A DNA stretch of 15,649 nt from Gracilaria caudata (Eukaryota; Rhodophyta; Florideophyceae; Gracilariales; Gracilariaceae), in assembly GCA_030374735.1 (NCBI GenBank), contig JASCIV010000621.1, positions 1-15,649 of the forward strand, in the 5' to 3' direction. Shown in pieces: positions 1 through 9,249 of the stretch; position 1 is the stretch's first letter, and each line of letters starts with the position of its first letter. The notes below the pieces were generated by a model, which ran no database searches, had not been told where the DNA came from, and was given only the letters and a program-made list of their open reading frames with translations. Made by a program: the position numbers and the translations under genes.

Positions 1-877
1 CCTCACACACGTGTACACGCATGTGCACACCTTAATAAACGACTCCAACGCCGTCGACCGTAAGGCTGACGGCGGTCATCGTTCATGATCACACAAATCA
101 CCCACTATACTGCTGTATTAAATGTCCATTCTAACAAGGGTAGAGCAGTCCGTGACGACCCGAACGCAAATACCGTTCATTGGGCATTAGCCATATTTCA
201 GCCGTTGTTCAAAGATATGGGTGCTCTCAAAAATAAAAAAAAATCTAACCCTTCATACCGCCATAACGCCGACGTTTAAGCTGCGCTCCTTCCTCCCCCG
301 CTCAGCTCTCTCTCTACGGTCCTGAATTCAAACTTTTTGTGCTCCAACAGTGAGACCCCTTTCTTTTCCGGGCTATAACATAAAGTATGAAAAGGCAATA
401 CAGGTTTTTTCGTTTCTCACCATGTATCACAGTTCAGAAAGTTGCGAAGCAATCTCCAGACAAAAAAACCTTAACTAAAAGTTTTGAACACCTTTGCCAT
501 CGACTCTCTAGCGCCAAGTTCATTCCTTAGCCTAAGCGCTTGTTTCGTTTTTTATCATTAGCATTAGCACCCAATAGTGAAGGTTCAGATCACGCCGCAA
601 TTTTTGCTCCGCAGAAAAAGCGAAGAGGTCAAAACCATGTCACGAACCAAAGTCAAAAGAAACAACACAATCGTTTTATATAGTTCTTCTCCAAACACTT
701 AAAAAATTCTAACAAAAAAATGACGCATAACCCTTTAAACTTAGAAAACTATACGTGAAATGTATCTGTAAAATAAATGGAAGCATTTAAGTCATTCACA
801 TGATGCATAAGACTAATCAGTATATTGCGAATGCTCACTATTTGTGCAATAATTGTTGAGAGAGTTATTGTCTTCGT
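1..877. other. Gene-free A/T-rich stretch
   Basis: I see no supportable gene. The longest plus-strand frame (85-279, 64 codons) has a run of lysine codons from a homopolymer and no recognisable motif. The first 30 bases are a CA/TG-rich alternation containing the self-complementary words ACACGTGT and GTGTACAC. From about 300 to 870 the sequence is rich in A and T runs. No terminal inverted repeat or target-site duplication for the neighbouring hAT remnant could be recognised here, although its lower-coordinate end should lie in this stretch. Confidence 0.5.
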
Positions 878-2030
878 CTAAACATGAAGTGCTCTTTTGT
901 CTGGCTCAGAAGAGCCCGTGTCGTTCTGCAACTCTTGAAGATTATCTCCAAATCTGCCACGATCTTGGTCTTCAACAATACACTGCCCAACATTTTCCAG
1001 GGGCATATTTGTGACTACAAATTTGGGCAAACCTAAAAGTCATAGTCGCCACTTCAAAGCTTCTAAACAGTCATTTATGGTCACATTAAACTCTACCTTC
1101 CTCTTTGACTACCTCAGCTGCAACTCTCTCAACAATGCGTCTAAAGGCTCTCCCAACTGGATGCATTAGTCGATTTTGCTCAATTGTATTGTGCTTCAGC
1201 TCATTACGGACAAAAATCCTGATCATTTCCGTCATCTCTAAGGTACTCGTCAGGAGAGATTGGCTTTGATGACTTTCTCTCCTCCTCAAATCGCTGAATA
1301 CTCTTTCTGCCGGTGCGGATGATGCTTGAGATGATAACGCGGCACGGGCAACCGTATTGAACGGCACTGGACTGATCATAGACGGCGATTTATTGGCCTC
1401 TTTCCAATAACGTAACGCAGCACACGGCTCACTTCTTCCCCTGAAGTGCAGTACAGTCCGCATTTGCTTGTGGAAAAGACCAAGAACTACCTCAAGCCCC
1501 TCGTGCGAGCTAAGCAACGGGTCCAAATCCTTTGCCTCTCTGATTATGGCACCATTCAAGAGCTTCATGTAATCTTCCCTCTCCTGCTGCGAACAACATA
1601 AAAAATCCATCGAGCACTCGTTCACATCTTACATAGCAGCTATATGAAACAAGAGCACCCTTGTTGGCTCATGTAGTTCTTGCTCCGGTTCCAAATATCC
1701 TTCACTGGCCGATCTCCAATTCACCGCACTTACGTCAATGCGTTCCCATATGGACCCCAAACGGATGCTAATTCTGTCCGCGAGCATAGCGGCCATTGTC
1801 CTTGAATGATTATGCCTCAATCGTACTGCACGAGCGTCATCTCTCTTTCGATCGGCAACAGCAGTGCTGGGCGTTGTTGGCAACGCATAAGCATGCAACA
1901 ATATTTCGTCATCATCCAAAATAATTCCCGAAGTGTTCGGAATATGGTTCGCATGGGTCGAGGGGACCCTAAAAGAAAATTTACAAAATACGGAACGCGC
2001 TTGGAGTGCAAATGTACGTCGCACATGCAC
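878..2030 (-). pseudogene. Decayed hAT-family transposase, C-terminal half
   Basis: hAT proteins are DDE cut-and-paste transposases acting on DNA in the nucleus. The frame 1625-1086 ends with the hAT C-terminal dimerisation signature: a Trp in RYWKEANKSP, then TVARAALSSQASSAPAERVF and further Leu/Arg residues (ERVFS at residues 107-111 of that piece). The frame upstream (2030-1632) is in register and separated only by a TAA at 1631-1629, in the context LLFHIAAM-stop-DVNECSM, which resembles the hAT 'IA..LD' region. Downstream, after the TAA at 1088-1086, coding-like sequence resumes one base over (from about 1090 to 881), with NVTINDCLEALKWRL, a TGA at 1042-1040, then LLGLPKFVVTNMPLENVG, ending at TAG 880-878. 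The N-terminal BED finger and most of the catalytic domain are absent, so this is a truncated copy. Family assignment is firm for the C-terminus; the outer limits are inferred. Confidence 0.8.
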
Positions 2031-2485
2031 TGAAATACGGCCCCTGTGGGGGGTGAGTTTATTTCAAAAGAAGGAGTTCAATTTGAGTGCATCTTGTCTC
2101 CCTCGCTCTCCATTTGCACTCAGCGTACAATCAGATGGTGTTCCAAATGGACACCACTCAAATGCTTGGAATGCAGATTGCAGCAACGAAATGGACACTC
2201 ACACTCCGTTTGCACTCCCATCGTTGCAAATACAAAGTAAAGCATCGTCTCCAATTGCAGAGGGGTATGCGCGCGTTCTGCTCCATCCGCACTCAGGTAT
2301 TCCACAAATCCAAAGGAATTCAGCCGTGCAAGGGATTCATTTGCCTCCCATTGCACTCCAACTTCGCAAAAGAATCGGTAGAATTAGACTCCCAAGAACT
2401 GGCAACGATCTCCATCTGCACTCCTCTTATATACCCCAACGAGCCATCGGTGCCTCTTATTTACTCTCCACTTGCACTCCCTTGA
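2000..2485. repeat. Cluster of CTCCATTTGCACTCC-like repeats
   Basis: Six same-orientation copies of a degenerate 15-mer, consensus CTCCATTTGCACTCC, have their GCACTC core starting at 2116, 2212, 2289, 2353, 2418 and 2474. The spacings shrink from 96 to 77, 64, 65 and 56 bases. An inverted copy (TTGGAGTGCAAATG) lies at 2001-2014, and weaker relatives lie near 2081 and 2152. I noticed only stray core fragments elsewhere in the window. Several long frames cross the cluster on both strands because the unit lacks stop codons; I treat those as shadows. Repeats like this are typical of transposon subterminal regions or of multi-site promoters. Which one applies is not decidable from the sequence. 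Confidence 0.7.
2427..2433 (+). promoter_or_regulatory. TATA-like element inside the repeat cluster
   Basis: TTATATA sits about 110 bases upstream of the first ATG of the small ORF at 2543. It lies between the fifth and sixth copies of the GCACTC repeat. A role as core promoter is inferred from position only. Confidence 0.3.
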
Positions 2486-2542
2486 CATTCCCATCATATC
2501 ACGAGAACCTCCGAGCTGGTTCTCTCTCAGTTTCTTTCATCC

Positions 2543-2830
2543 ATGCTTTTCTTGTACTCCCGTAGGAACGCCAAACTCACCACATGGGGGTCCTGGGTCC
2601 GTCGCAGCAACATTTACCTCCCATCCGAATTCCGTCTAGATTTCGATCATAGCGAGGTACCCCCACAAAGAATGGAGTACTTGCGTACCCGGCTCCTGAC
2701 AGTTCTACGTCATAACAAGAAGAAAGCCATACGAAAGACGACTGCGACGACTATTGTGTACGAAGACGTTTTTCACTTCAGTATCATTGCGGATGAATCC
2801 CAGGATGCCAGTGGGCTCTGTTTCGCATGA
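2543..2830 (+). CDS. Small ORF of unknown function, possible exon
   Basis: This is a 95-codon frame starting with ATG and ending with TGA. The protein is mixed in character and not low-complexity: an N-terminal basic stretch, TWGSWVRRSNIYLPSEF, then the basic segment RHNKKKAIRKTT, then a more acidic end. I do not recognise a family. It lies just downstream of a TATA-like site and the GCACTC repeat cluster, which is the main argument for it being expressed. The frame stays open for another 22 codons after the TGA at 2828-2830, so the end could be a nonsense mutation or an exon edge. Overlapping minus-strand frames in the same place look weaker. It could equally be a chance ORF. Confidence 0.3.
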   Translation: MLFLYSRRNAKLTTWGSWVRRSNIYLPSEFRLDFDHSEVPPQRMEYLRTRLLTVLRHNKKKAIRKTTATTIVYEDVFHFSIIADESQDASGLCFA

Positions 2831-3230
2831 AGCAGATGGGAAGAGTGCAGGATGAAGGAGACCTGTGATATATCTGCTAATCTGAAGATTCTTTGACGTA
2901 AACGTCGCTCCCTTCCAATGAACGCCAACGATGACCACTGTCCACCATTGAACTCTCTCGTTGTAGAACATCATCAACGACAACTTTCTGCGCTCGTTCT
3001 TCAATCATGAGATGTATTCCTTGACATTCGACGTTGGGGAACAAGTAGTGGCGTTTCTTTCCAAACAGAAACTGTTGCAGAAGGAGCAATGACTCACAGA
3101 CAACTTTGCACGATTACCAGACGAATCGTTCGAACCATGCTTGCTATAATGTTAATCGCGGCGCAGAGAGGCTTTAAGACATGAAAGTCCTATGGCACAG
3201 AAATCTTGTTGTTCCTGCTCACATACGGTG
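2831..3230. other. Spacer with one minus-strand coding-like piece
   Basis: No firm gene is visible. On the minus strand, an open frame from about 3110 down to 2877 is in the same register as the Tnp2 transposase upstream, and it contains the plausible segment IEERAQKVVVDDVLQRESSM. It is separated from the transposase end by several stops of all three kinds. It may be a leftover of the element's 3' region or chance. The stretch should contain the lower-coordinate end of the CACTA-like element, but no CACTA-type terminus could be picked out. Confidence 0.3.
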
Positions 3231-6200
3231 TCAGAATGTACCTCGGATTCCGCACAGAACTCGATTCACATCGTTCGACGATGTAACGGATTCTTCGAGG
3301 AGATGATCAGAGAGCAGCTTTTCGTCAATGAAGTAGCACAGATGGCGGCCACGATTCTGTGCGGTTTGAGAGGGAACCATGTGATCTACGACGCAGATCA
3401 GTCTTGACACAATGGAAAGGTCTTCTATAGTTCTGGCGACGAATGCATCTTTAAAACGAGCTCTTTTGAATATCTGACCTTGGCCATTGACTTCCAGTCC
3501 GGAAACCCAATCAAAGAGCCCCACTTCGTACTCTCGCTGCCAGTGATCCCATCTGTCTGAGTGATCCACGTCAAGTTTAAACTCTAGCAACATCAGAATA
3601 CGACCATAGTACACTTTCATGACACTTTCCTCACCCATTTCACAGGCAACATGGTTGTTCTCCCGAGCTCGCGATGTATAACTGTTAAGCGTACCAGGAA
3701 TGAATTTAGTACTCGCATGTTGAGTTGACTGAACATTCGAAAACCACAAGCGGGGTCTGAAAATCACCTCGGAAACCCTTTCCAAAGTACTGAAACCTTC
3801 TTCTGATGTCAAGGTATCGTACTTTCTTACCAGGTAGTGCTTGAGAGATACGGAAAGTAAATCATCGATATCTGGACAGGTTCCCACGAGATACTTGTGC
3901 CCTTGTCCTCGAAGCGCATATCCAAACTCTTTCAATTTCTCACTAGGAGCACCTGCTTCTTCTCTCGCTCTAAATGAATCCTGAAAGAAGGACTTGTAAG
4001 CTTCGACAAACTTTGCATCGTTTAGCAGAGACGCTGCGGCAAGGTTGCGAGCGTTCATGCGACTCAAAACCCATCCGATATATCTTTCCATCCAATACTG
4101 CGAGTAATTCACGGGAGGACCGCTCTAAAAAACGCCCTCCGCAATATGAAGAAGCAAGTGAAGCGTATACTTGCACATATTAATGCGATCAAGGTCAACC
4201 ATGAAGTAATCCTGCTCAAAATGACGATAGAATCGAAGTGAAAGAATTCTGAGTCTCCCAATGTCGGCCTTCGTCAAAACTGCACGCCATCATATGTCTA
4301 CGATCTCAACAAAATCCCTCCAACCAGAAATGTATGTTTCGTTAAGATGGCCATCAAGAACAATCAAGCTGTACGAAAGAATGAAAGCCTTAACCTCAGC
4401 GGACTTCCACTCCGCAAATCGACTCAGAGGCCTCGGTCTTCATGACAGCTGGCTTAGTATCCCGCTCCCAAACTGTGTCAATTCGTCGTCAATCTGACGA
4501 AGAGAAGCCTTGGTAATCGAATACAGTTCTTCCTCACCATACATCCACAAACGAATCATATCCTTGCCAATGTTATAGAAAAGATGCATAATGTCAATAG
4601 GGAATGACTTGTACGGAACAATACTTCGGAGGCCGAAGAGAATACTTCGCTCGCATATTCCAGTCTGAGTTTGAAGCGACGATCTTCTTTGTCCCGAGTT
4701 CAGCGAAAGCTCTCGTAGAGTACTTCGAGACTGAAACTCGGAGCGCAACGGCAAAGTGGAGGGATCAAAGACGTGGCGCAAAATATTGGATGTCTTGACA
4801 AAACTTGGATAGTAATAATGTCTATGTGAAGCCGACCAGAGTCCATTGATAGTGCAGTACCGACATGGTACTTTTCCATTGTGACCCTTCACCCCGGAAA
4901 CTTTTTTCACGGCTGGTAGATCTCCGGTGAACCAAATCATATGCACTCTGACCCTCTTCTTTGTGCCATCATAGAATGTAAACTCTGTGCCGTTACCGTC
5001 GTTTTCTAAAGTTTTCAACTCCTCGACGAGAGGGCCAAGAAAAGATTGAATATCCTCGGGTTCGGTAGGTCCAGGAATGAAAGTGAAGGGCATGATGTTT
5101 CTCATGAGAAAACGTTCGGAAGGAGCCAAGTTGCAAATAACTGCAGCAACAGGCCAAACTGTATTGGTTTGCTTACGGAAAGCTTGAAATCCGTCCGTGG
5201 AGGTGGTCAGAAATATGTCATTCTCAACGCCAAGTATGCCACCATACATCGCTGCAATTCTTCGAAAGCACTCTGTATGAAAGAAATCACTTATCACATC
5301 ACTTTCTTCTCGAATATTTGAATGAAAGTAGTGGAACAACTTCTCGCACGATTCCTTCTGACTCAGCATTGATTCCAACCTGCCACGAAGAGTGATCCAA
5401 GAGATGTGAGGCGCAGTCTTATCGTCAGCTGTCGGTCGTGGCTTATTGCACACCGTGCATCTCGAGATCTCGCTTTTGTAGAAGCACATGTGAACAGGGC
5501 ATATTGGAAACTTTACGAGGCTCTTCAGGATCCCTGACTCCCTACACATTCGAGAGACAACGGTTTTCCAGCACTTGTAAGGAGAACTGATGTTTTTCAG
5601 AATGTCATCCATTACCACTTGAGTGACGTTATGTTTGAAGAAAAGATCGACCCATGCTTTGTTCTCAGTGATCCACAATTTGAAAACCGTGTGCTCTTCA
5701 AGAGGAGCGTCTTCAGAGTCAATGAGGCATACAAGGTGTGGTGGATCCGTTTGGGATAATTCTTGCTCTGATACATGCGTTTGGTCGTCAAAGAAGTCCA
5801 TGAAACCAGAAACTGAGCCCTGGGACGCTGACTGGGGAGTTTGAGGAAGCACAGAACCATGTTATATTGCTGCTGTTTGATTGAACTCGGGGTTTCCATC
5901 TTCAGAGCATTGCGAGTTTTCTTCAAATCGTTCTGAGACATGCTCTGAAACGACATTTCCGACCGAGTGTTCTTCCGCATGTATCTGAATGATTTCGTTA
6001 TGACGCTGAAGCACCTCTTCGAGAGGAACCATTTCTTTGCTTAAATTACCATCAGGTTGCTCCACTTCAGCCCCAAGGACGTGTTCCAACTCAGCTGCTT
6101 CAAAGATGTTACTAGCACTTTCATTTTCAGATAGATGAGCCGTGAAACGATTGGCGTTCTGATCTTCCGCACGACCTTGAATATCGCAAGCCTCCAATGG

Positions 6201-6746
6201 AATTAACTCATCTGTAATGGGGATACAATCTCTCGGAGAAGCATCACTTCTTACGTTCGGAGAAGGGTTTCGCGACACAGTGCCCTTCTTCAGTTCGGGA
6301 GTAGTAAGATTCTGATTGAGCTCCTCCTCGGTCTCCGATAGTTGGTTATGGTTACTTTGCTCCTGGGTACCAACGACGTCCTCAATCTGCCTTACCATAG
6401 ATCTCTCAGAAGATAAAAAAACCAGCCTACTAGTCTCATTCATCTCCCCGGCTTGCCATTGGTCTCCCTGAGTATATATCACGCACGACCTCCGGTTTGC
6501 GGTACCATTCGCCACATCCTCTAAAGTGCTATTCAGGGACTGTTCAACCAATGTTTGAAAGTGAGCTCTAATTGCCGTGCTTTTCTCCTCGATTGGTTCC
6601 CATGGTAGATCAGCAGGCATTGCGCGACCATTTAAGGATGTGTTCGCAATCTTCCTGTGCCGTAACATAGTTGATCGACTCACTGCTTTCCCCCTAGGGT
6701 AGCATGAACAGTTGTATTCAGGGAGACACACATACTTTGGATACAT
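3231..6746 (-). pseudogene. Tnp2-type (CACTA/En-Spm) transposase with four in-frame stops
   Basis: CMC/CACTA transposases cut and paste DNA elements with a DDE nuclease. Counting from the ATG at 6746-6744, one frame runs 1171 codons to TGA 3233-3231. In order it shows: an N-terminal C7-C13-C15-H30 cluster (CLPEYNCSCYPRG, then SRSTMLRHRK), as in Tnp2 N-termini; an acidic, Glu/Asn-rich linker; paired cysteines CPVHMC and CTVC (about 416-433); the catalytic core with STDGF (Asp518), TGDLPA (Asp609), VKGHNGKVPCRYC (628-631) and PIDIMHLFYNIGKDMIRLW (717-735); a DUF4218-like stretch with LHLLLHIAEG and YWMERYIGW; and a C-terminal YYGRILMLLEF region. Internal stops are TAA 5864-5862 (codon 295), TGA 4442-4440 (769), TGA 4292-4290 (819) and TAG 4127-4125 (874), with no frameshift. 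Homology continues across the last three, so these are genuine interruptions and not introns. The TAA could instead lie in an intron or separate two ORFs. Confidence 0.88.
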
Positions 6747-7136
6747 TTGATCCACCTGAAATGAATTGGGTTGAAGTGGAAGCCCCCGCGACAGGCTTGT
6801 CAAATGATCGGGGAAATCGGCATTCCGTTCGAGATACAGTCCACGCTGAAGAATATGTTCGTCCAAATTCGACTGATACTATAGATATAAGGTTTCGATT
6901 GGAAAAGATATTAGGAAATGAAATGACATTGCGATTCGTCTTCATCAGAATGAAACCAATATGTAAAATACGCACTTTTCCTCCTTTGCATACAACTTTT
7001 CACCCTCTCAAGTCGATGCCACAACTTCATCATCACCTCCCCATATACCTAAGTGCACCTTAGGTTCCTGAGCTCAGCTCAGTCTGTCCTCCTCCTTCCT
7101 TTGTCAACTGTTCTGTTGTACTCCCCAGGAAAAATC
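6747..7136. promoter_or_regulatory. Divergent promoter region between transposase and ORF2
   Basis: This 390-base spacer separates the start codons of two genes pointing away from each other. For the minus strand, the A/T-rich word read as CCTTATATCTAT (6892-6881) lies about 140 bases upstream of the transposase ATG. For the plus strand, ATATA at 7043-7047 lies about 90 bases before the ORF2 ATG. A long pyrimidine-rich run (about 7085-7126) ending in CAG at 7126-7128 looks like a 3' splice acceptor placed just before ORF2, suggesting a 5'-UTR intron. The transposase frame also stays open upstream of its ATG, to a TAG near 6881. All of this is positional inference. Confidence 0.4.
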
Positions 7137-8309
7137 ATGGCAGCGAGCTCCTCCCGAACGCCGCTGGAGCGTTTTCTTCGACAAATCAAGGACGATATCG
7201 TCCAGACATGGAAAGAGGACATTGCAAGACTCATGAAAAGGCTCGATGACTTGGAACCGTGCTCCAGACTTCCTCCTATTCCAAGCCCCATTAGGGGAAA
7301 AGATTTCGTGCGGGAGCCGAATGTTTCTGTGTTGATGAGGTCTGCAATCACGTATCATAACGCCATGATACCGGATGGGAAGGAGAAGTACATTCAGTTT
7401 CCAGCGGGGGCAACGGATAAGAAACTGAACAGCGATGCGAAAGATGCACTTGAATCGATCATGATTAAAAAACTGGGAGAGGACTATGGTACACTTTCGT
7501 GGGCAACTGCATCCAAGACAACTCATTACGCACAGTGTGAAGCGGTGATTCGTGCGGCAGCCTCATCAAGAGACTTTCTTGTGTTCCGACAGAGCAGCAA
7601 TTTTTGGTGCATTCGCTGGCTCGCAGAACAGAAGATGAAGTCCAAGAAGCCCTCGCCTACAACAACTGCGGGTAACGGTGGCCGTCGACGTTTGGCTCAT
7701 CATTCTCAATCAGTTCGAAATGAACGTCCCATCCAAAATGTTGACACATATAGCCCAGTAAGGCAAAGAGAGATGGGTATAAGGCTGGAGCCAGATCTTT
7801 GTACTCCCTCCGTCGTTCCACAGCCTCCTGCGATCGTTGAAGAAGAAGCTTTACAGCAAAATGTAGTGGTTCCACGATCTCCTGCTGTGATGCCGACAGC
7901 AACTACGAGTACACCATTCGCTCAAGTTCGGGAACCAGTCAATCGCACTTCTCAGGTCTTTCTAAGATTTCGGGTTCGAGCTCCGCGAGCTACCGCAGTT
8001 GAGGAGTCCAACCTAACACCGTTAACGAATCCTACCCCGAGCATGGCGGCTCGTGTGATAAGTGATAATGCAAGTCCGCACACAGGGCATGAAAGTGTGC
8101 AAAGGCAGACAACAGACGATATAAGCACAACGGTTACCGCTCCATGTCAAGGATTTCGAGTTCCGGGGTTACTTTTGGATGGTAGTTATAGACGTACATT
8201 TGAGGGGACATCAGGAACATCGCGGCGTATTTCCAAGCGGGCTGAGGTTCTAAGCACCGAGGCTCCGAATATAATACTGAACGAGGCAGAGGTAGAGCAA
8301 GAGGGATGA
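7137..8309 (+). CDS. ORF2: accessory protein of the CACTA-like element, family unknown
   Basis: This is a 390-aa protein from the ATG at 7137 (context AAAATCATGG, a good eukaryotic start); the frame is also open upstream to 7053. I do not recognise the family. Visible parts: an amphipathic charged helix (residues about 8-40, TPLERFLRQIKDDIVQTWKED); a compact, probably folded region (about 60-170) ending FWCIRWLAEQKMKSKK with several Trp and Cys; then a long Pro/Ser/Thr/Arg-rich, probably disordered tail. It is divergent from the Tnp2 transposase and followed on the same strand by the PHD-finger ORF, so a role as a DNA-binding or regulatory partner of the transposase, like the second proteins of plant CACTA elements, is an inference from context. 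The reading frame remains coding-like after the TGA at 8307-8309. It could also be an unrelated host gene. Confidence 0.6.
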   Translation: MAASSSRTPLERFLRQIKDDIVQTWKEDIARLMKRLDDLEPCSRLPPIPSPIRGKDFVREPNVSVLMRSAITYHNAMIPDGKEKYIQFPAGATDKKLNSDAKDALESIMIKKLGEDYGTLSWATASKTTHYAQCEAVIRAAASSRDFLVFRQSSNFWCIRWLAEQKMKSKKPSPTTTAGNGGRRRLAHHSQSVRNERPIQNVDTYSPVRQREMGIRLEPDLCTPSVVPQPPAIVEEEALQQNVVVPRSPAVMPTATTSTPFAQVREPVNRTSQVFLRFRVRAPRATAVEESNLTPLTNPTPSMAARVISDNASPHTGHESVQRQTTDDISTTVTAPCQGFRVPGLLLDGSYRRTFEGTSGTSRRISKRAEVLSTEAPNIILNEAEVEQEG

Positions 8310-8318
8310 AGTCTGTGA

Positions 8319-8561
8319 TCGTTAGAGGTCGTAGAACTGGTTTGGGCGCCCAACGAAGAAAGTAGAGGCTCTACATGTGTCACCTGCATGCGAGAAACGG
8401 ATCCCATCAAGTTCGTAAGTTCCGTTGCGAATCGAGTCGAACATTTTAGAAAACCTGAAACTCCGAAGCATGATGTGCTTTGATTTAGTTCATCAGAGCG
8501 GGTTCTCTTCGCGCAAGCACCACGAAAGAAAATGTTAGAAAAGTGTTGGGAATATTGTTGA
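8319..8561 (+). pseudogene. In-frame continuation of ORF2 carrying a CxxC motif
   Basis: In the same frame as ORF2, beyond two TGA codons (8307, 8316), the sequence is open from 8319 to 8480 and then from 8484 to the TGA at 8559, with one TGA at 8481-8483. The first part has a protein-like composition: VVELVWAPNEESRGSTCVTC, then MRETDPIKFVSSVANRVEHF. The second contains APRKKMLEKCWEYC. The CVTCM...KF...A arrangement recurs in the small ORF at 8792. This may be an exon, a separate decayed domain, or the original C-terminus of ORF2 now cut off by nonsense codons. Confidence 0.35.
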
Positions 8562-8791
8562 ACTTGATCATGATTGTGATAAACTTCTTTGGCGCTCACG
8601 ATACAGATTGCTTGAAAACCATGCAATGACACAAACACATTCACATTCGAAGTTAGTACGGATACGTTGATACTTAGTCTTGATTTCTGGTCACCTCTCT
8701 CAGTACGTTAACGAAATGGACGATGCAAATCCACACACTAATCTAGTCATTAGTTCCATCTCACGCACAACTTTGCAAGTGGGGGGAGGAT

Positions 8792-8983
8792 ATGGCGCGA
8801 ACTGAATGCCTGCATTGCATGGGGAACGCAGCCTTCGACAAGTTCATAATCCAAATCGCCAGAGCCAACCAGCTTCACAAATCGACCCCCACGAATATGA
8901 ATGTGACGCGTTCATACGCGCCAAGAAGTAAAGCACCTGATGATGAAATAGCTTCATCGTACCTTACTCGGTCCCAGTGCTGA
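8792..8983 (+). CDS. Small CxxCM-motif ORF
   Basis: This is a 63-codon ATG-to-TGA frame. The protein begins MARTECLHCMGNAAFDKFII, continues with a short helix-like stretch (QIARANQLHKS) and ends in a polar tail. The C-x2-C-M-x6-K-F-[V/I]-x2-[V/I]-A spacing matches the motif in the frame at 8376-8450, 431 bases upstream in a different frame, so the two look like duplicated or related short domains. Only one Cys pair is present, so a full zinc site would need partners from elsewhere. It lies between ORF2 and the PHD-finger ORF on the same strand. It may be an exon of a larger accessory gene and not a free-standing protein. No known family is recognised. Confidence 0.35.
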   Translation: MARTECLHCMGNAAFDKFIIQIARANQLHKSTPTNMNVTRSYAPRSKAPDDEIASSYLTRSQC

Positions 8984-9056
8984 TCCAAACTCTCAAAGTT
9001 CAGGTAAAACTCTCTTGCTCATATGGAGCAGATGAGGTTCAGAAATTATCAAGTAA

Positions 9057-9233
9057 AAATTGGAAATAGTGATCCCGGGTCGGGGCCGCCCTAGTGAAGC
9101 GAGCGGAGGATTCCTATTGGACGAAGTAGGTGACGATAATGTAGCTATCTGCGAGTGATATGGGATTTCAGTTTCCAGTTTTCGATCAGTTTGTAATGCC
9201 TTCAAACGTCTTCGGAGAGACGAAGGACTTTGA
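9057..9233 (+). pseudogene. Coding-like remnant with one TGA
   Basis: This plus-strand frame, in the same register as ORF2, reads IPGRGRPSEASGGFLLDEVG, then DDNVAICE-stop-YGISVSSFRSVCNAFKRLRR, and ends at TGA 9231-9233. The single internal TGA is at 9156-9158. The stretch after it looks like an amphipathic, basic helix and could be part of a DNA-binding fold. It ends only 16 bases before the start of the PHD-finger ORF, in a different frame. It could be a decayed exon or a chance open frame; the evidence is composition only. Confidence 0.25.
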
Positions 9234-9249
9234 TGTTAACGATTGAAAG

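Noticed and set aside
85..279. 64-codon plus-strand ORF near the window start
   Set aside because: It has no motif, a homopolymer lysine run and no supporting context.
1933..2565. 210-codon plus-strand frame across the repeat cluster
   Set aside because: It is antisense to the hAT remnant at its start and then runs through the stop-free GCACTC repeats; its repeated HLHS/FALP-type residues come from the repeat unit.
3941..3947. CACTA word as a possible element terminus
   Set aside because: It lies inside the transposase coding frame and has no inverted partner at the other side.
5612..5980. 122-codon minus-strand frame bridging the TAA in Tnp2
   Set aside because: It is out of register with the transposase, shows no Tnp2 motif and is a shadow of the catalytic ORF.
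8186..8644. 152-codon minus-strand frame
   Set aside because: It overlaps the end of ORF2 and its in-frame continuation, whose composition and CxxC motif look more protein-like.
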